From the NCBI GenBank assembly GCA_002409995.1, contig DHOR01000039.1, positions 22,445-57,043 on the forward strand: a stretch of 34,599 nucleotides of DNA, written 5' to 3'. This DNA is from Hungatella sp. UBA5385. GTDB taxonomy: Bacteria > Bacillota > Clostridia > Lachnospirales > Lachnospiraceae. Below, piece after piece: positions 32,057-34,599 of the stretch. The position numbers and the translations under genes were made by a program. The notes below the pieces were generated by a model. It saw only the letters and a list, made by a program, of their open reading frames with translations. It had not been told where the DNA came from and made no database searches. Within the stretch, counting starts at the first letter, position 1; each line of letters starts with the position of its first letter.

Positions 32057-33436
32057 TTATTTGCACGCTTTTCCGATAACATCCAGGAATCCGTCCACTG
32101 TACTGGTACCATTTGTCACGCTCTGAATCTCGCTTTCAATACAAGCTTTAAAAGCAGAAGGGCCACAGTCATTAATCGGTGTTCCTGACAGACTGGTGGC
32201 TGCATTTACAATCTCCACAATCTGCATCTGCAATTCTGTCTCATTGCCTGTCATATACTGAGACTGATCCTGTGCAGACATTCCAACTCCATTTTCCCAG
32301 CCATATTTTGAAAGCTTATCGGGCTGATACATATAGTTTAAGAACTTAATGGCCTCTTCTTTTACTTTGGAGTCTGCTGATACTGCATATCCGCCGCCAT
32401 TCCATGCTGCGATATCATGCTTCTGACCTTTACCGCCTTCTACTACCGGCATGGTAAATACACGGATGTTGGTTCTTACTTCTTCAGGTATATCCTCATT
32501 TAATGCCATGGAGGACTCCCAGCTTCCCATATAAAACATGGCAGCCTGACCATTGGTAAATAAGTTCATGGCTGTTCCATAATCCTGAGAATCATATCCG
32601 TCCTGGAACAGACCTGCTTCTGCTGCTGTTCTCATCAGTTCTGTTGCTTCTTTAAATTCAGGTGCTGTAAAATCACCATTTTGTACTGCATTTGCTACGG
32701 TCTCAATGGTGCTTCCATTGATTTTGTTCACAAGGTCAGACATAAAGATTGCCATTGGCCAGCCGTCTCCACCGTCCATTGCCATTGGAATTAAGCCTGC
32801 TGCTTTAATATCTGATGCCATTGTCAGCAATTCATTATAGGTTTCTGGAATCTTCCAGCCATTGTCATCAAACATCTTCTGATTGTAGTAGATTACTGCA
32901 ACGTCTGTATTTCTTGGAAGACCATATAGTTTTCCATCTTTCTTAAATCCTTCCAGTGATCCTTCCACAAATTTATAATCTGCATAGTCCCCTGTATTCA
33001 GTTCAGCAAGAACTCCTGCATTTAACACCTCATCAAGGAAAGCCGGCTGTCCCCAAATGCTGACTACATCAGGCATTCCATCCATTGCATAAGCTTTGAA
33101 CTTGGTTTTATATGCTTCTTCGTCCAATGCTTCCACTGTAATTTTCACATTTGGATTCTGAGCCATATACTCATCAATGATCATCTGCTCCACAAGTCCC
33201 TGTCCATTTTTCCGGTCAGGTAAGTTGGAAAACACCTTTAAAGTAACGTCCTCTGCTGCTTCCGCCTGCTTGGTTGTCTCTTCAGCAGCCTTTTCTGTAG
33301 TCTGATCAGCCGCTTTTTCTGTTGCCTTTTCTGTAGGAGCCGCTGTAGGTGCTGCTGTCTTGCTGCCACATCCTGCAAGCAATGTTCCTGCTGCCGTTAT
33401 AGCTAAAATCGTTGTAAGAAATCTCTTCTTCATCAT
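32057..33436 (-). CDS. Extracellular sugar-binding lipoprotein
   Basis: This protein of about 459 residues is the receptor of the second sugar importer. The signal peptide ends with lipobox LLAGC. It is followed by a low-complexity linker of about 35 residues made of Ala, Thr, Glu and Lys (AAPTAAPTEKATEKA), which probably spaces the binding domain from the membrane. The domain itself is a family 1 solute-binding fold (SNLPDRKNGQGLVEQMIIDE, then PDVVSIWGQPAFLDEVL). ATG 33436 and ATG 33433 both follow GGGGAGG at workable distance; the longer frame to 33502 has no site. It heads the six-gene operon ending with GH30. A TATAAT lies upstream at about 33468-33473 with a poor -35, consistent with need for the YesN activator. 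Confidence 0.92.
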   Translation of the reverse strand: MMKKRFLTTILAITAAGTLLAGCGSKTAAPTAAPTEKATEKAADQTTEKAAEETTKQAEAAEDVTLKVFSNLPDRKNGQGLVEQMIIDEYMAQNPNVKITVEALDEEAYKTKFKAYAMDGMPDVVSIWGQPAFLDEVLNAGVLAELNTGDYADYKFVEGSLEGFKKDGKLYGLPRNTDVAVIYYNQKMFDDNGWKIPETYNELLTMASDIKAAGLIPMAMDGGDGWPMAIFMSDLVNKINGSTIETVANAVQNGDFTAPEFKEATELMRTAAEAGLFQDGYDSQDYGTAMNLFTNGQAAMFYMGSWESSMALNEDIPEEVRTNIRVFTMPVVEGGKGQKHDIAAWNGGGYAVSADSKVKEEAIKFLNYMYQPDKLSKYGWENGVGMSAQDQSQYMTGNETELQMQIVEIVNAATSLSGTPINDCGPSAFKACIESEIQSVTNGTSTVDGFLDVIGKACK

Positions 33437-33567
33437 TGTTACCTCCCCATTTGGTTTTGATAAATTGATTATAGCATCCTGCCATACCTTAAAACAGATC
33501 ACTAATTTTTAAAAAGGTGTACTTTTTTCGAATAAGTTTTACTTATCAGATCAATTGGGAATTGAAA

Positions 33568-33596
33568 TTGCTGTTTCTCCCGATTTTTCCTACAAT
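33568..33596 (+). promoter_or_regulatory. Promoter ahead of the flavodoxin-like remnant
   Basis: -35 TTGCTG (33568-33573) and -10 TACAAT (33591-33596) are 17 nt apart. They lead into a leader with AAAGGAG before ATG 33633, so expression signals remain although the gene is truncated. Confidence 0.55.
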
Positions 33597-33632
33597 ATAG
33601 AGAATAGTCTATTTCCCGAAAGGAGTTTTAAA

Positions 33633-33815
33633 ATGAGTAAAAAAGTATTGGTGTTATCTTCCAGTCCCAGAAAGGGAGGTAATTCCGAGTTATTATGTGA
33701 TCAGTTTATGGCAGGTGCAAAGGAAGGAGATATGACCTGCTTCTTGATGCTGGAAGCAAAGCCATCAACTCAGGAAGAGATGACTGTTTCTATGAATTTT
33801 CCAACTAATATGTAA
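33633..33815 (+). pseudogene. Remnant of a flavodoxin-fold NAD(P)H-dependent reductase
   Basis: The first ~32 codons (KVLVLSSSPRKGGNSELLCD) are the phosphate-binding start of an NADPH-dependent FMN reductase or flavodoxin-like protein, a family normally of about 180-200 residues. After GAKEGD the frame continues for only ~28 more codons with no recognisable family sequence (MTCFLMLEAKPSTQEEM) and stops, giving 60 residues. Promoter, ribosome site and terminator are intact. An internal deletion of the gene is the simplest explanation. A functional short protein is less likely but cannot be excluded. Confidence 0.75.
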
Positions 33816-33824
33816 AAACAATAA

Positions 33825-33872
33825 AGGATATCAGCCTGTCAAGTATCATATGAAATGACAGACTGATATCCT
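33825..33872. terminator. Bidirectional intrinsic terminator
   Basis: AGGATATCAGCCTGTCA (33825-33841) pairs with 33856-33872 over 17 bp with one wobble and a 14-nt loop. It is followed by AAATTCTTTATATTTTT on the + strand and TTTATTGTTTTTA on the - strand. It serves the flavodoxin-like remnant and the MgtC-family gene, which converge here. Confidence 0.85.
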
Positions 33873-33879
33873 AAATTCT

Positions 33880-34566
33880 TTATATTTTTATTTCAATAAC
33901 AGAAGTATTCATCTTAAGCGTTTCTACCAGCTTTAAATAATCGCTGTCTTCCGCCGCCTCCACAGTCAGCTGCAAAACAGTTCCTTTCTCTGTTTTTTTT
34001 CCATAACTGACTCCGATCACCTGCAGTCCCAACTCTTCCACCTGTTTGCGAATGGGGCTTAGATCACTTCCTGCCTCTGTTAATTCCATACTGATTCGTT
34101 TTGTAACCTTACCAGGTTTTCGTCCTAAAAATATTTCCACAAGAAGAATCATAACAGTGGTAATCACACCGATCAGATACATTCCGCTGCCCATAGCCAT
34201 TCCCACGCCTACAGTTGCCCATATTCCGGCAGAGGTGGTAACACCGCTTACGGCTTTATTTCTCACGAATATTACCCCTGATCCAATGAATCCAATGGCA
34301 GTCACAAGCCCTGCAGCAACACGTGATGGATCAAGCTTAATGGAATCTCCCAGCACATCATAAAACCCGTATTTTGATATAATCATCATCAAAGCAGATG
34401 CAATTGCTACGATTACATGAGTTTTGGTTCCTGCCATCTTCTGCTTCTGCTGACGCTCATATCCAATGGCACACCCACAGACTCCTGACAGCAGAATCCT
34501 TCCTGCAAACATGAGATCCAAAGGAATAGTCACTGTATTCTCCCAGCTAAACCCCAAAATATCCAT
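33880..34566 (-). CDS. MgtC/SapB family membrane protein
   Basis: This 228-residue protein has an N-terminal MgtC domain with about four to five membrane spans (residues ~1-145) and a cytoplasmic C-terminal domain (ISMELTEAGSDLSPIRKQVE onward) resembling an ACT-like fold. Family features are RILLSGVCGCAIGYERQ, GTKTHVIVAIASALMMI and AAGLVTAIGFIGSGVIF. MgtC proteins modulate the F-type ATP synthase and Mg2+ or phosphate homeostasis in some bacteria; many clostridial members have unknown function. ATG 34566 is preferred, with GAGGAGG about 14 nt upstream; GTG 34581 lies directly against that site. The upstream region is cut by the window edge. Confidence 0.9.
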   Translation of the reverse strand: MDILGFSWENTVTIPLDLMFAGRILLSGVCGCAIGYERQQKQKMAGTKTHVIVAIASALMMIISKYGFYDVLGDSIKLDPSRVAAGLVTAIGFIGSGVIFVRNKAVSGVTTSAGIWATVGVGMAMGSGMYLIGVITTVMILLVEIFLGRKPGKVTKRISMELTEAGSDLSPIRKQVEELGLQVIGVSYGKKTEKGTVLQLTVEAAEDSDYLKLVETLKMNTSVIEIKI

Positions 34567-34599
34567 TCTATCTATCTGCACCTCCTCACACTATTTATA

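Overview
The window looks like a chromosomal segment from a low-GC Gram-positive anaerobe of the Clostridia, most likely a gut Lachnospiraceae (Blautia/Clostridium type). The grounds are the AT-leaning base use, strong AGGAGG-type ribosome binding sites, lipoprotein-type binding proteins, YesM/YesN- and AraC-controlled sugar-uptake operons with cytoplasmic glycosidases, and a clostridial multi-cluster [FeFe] hydrogenase. The genus is an inference. No tRNA, rRNA, CRISPR array, phage or plasmid module was seen.

Layout. 1-3847 (+): end of a polyamine uptake operon potA(partial)-potB-potC-potD plus a small DUF1622 membrane protein. 3866-8416 (-): carbohydrate uptake operon (binding lipoprotein, two permeases, GH43 galactosidase-like enzyme), with its probable membrane-bound AraC-type regulator upstream (8719-10836, -). 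11020-12987: divergent AEC-type permease and LysR regulator. 13132-15020 (-): two overlapping D12-class adenine DNA methyltransferases without a visible nuclease. 15132-16492 (-): CPA-type cation/proton antiporter preceded by a convincing fluoride riboswitch with its terminator. 16520-20283 (-): group B-like [FeFe] hydrogenase, a DbpA/YxiN-type DEAD-box helicase and an unrecognised acidic protein. 20422-23070 (-): MerR regulator, AraC regulator (both with GyrI-like effector domains) and an alpha/beta hydrolase. 23360-24394 (+): a PD-(D/E)XK nuclease-family transposase gene broken by a 160-bp MITE-like element. 24439-26218 (+): Lsa-type ABC-F ribosome-protection gene behind an attenuator leader with a six-codon upstream ORF. 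26320-33436 (-): second sugar operon, binding lipoprotein - permease - permease - YesM kinase - YesN regulator - GH30 glycosidase. 33568-33815 (+): remnant of a flavodoxin-like reductase. 33880-34566 (-): MgtC-family protein.

How the genes work together. Both sugar loci combine capture, import, sensing and intracellular hydrolysis; one uses a fused sensor/AraC protein and the other a separate kinase and response regulator. All three ABC transporter loci carry a strong hairpin beside the binding-protein gene, which could set the binding-protein to permease ratio. The most notable regulatory RNAs are the fluoride riboswitch ahead of the antiporter and the ABC-F leader, whose arms can form mutually exclusive terminator and antiterminator hairpins. 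No wholly new multi-gene system was evident. The best candidates for something undescribed are the specific riboswitch-antiporter pairing, the sequence of the ABC-F leader, the MITE, and the methyltransferase pair with a palindrome in its leader.
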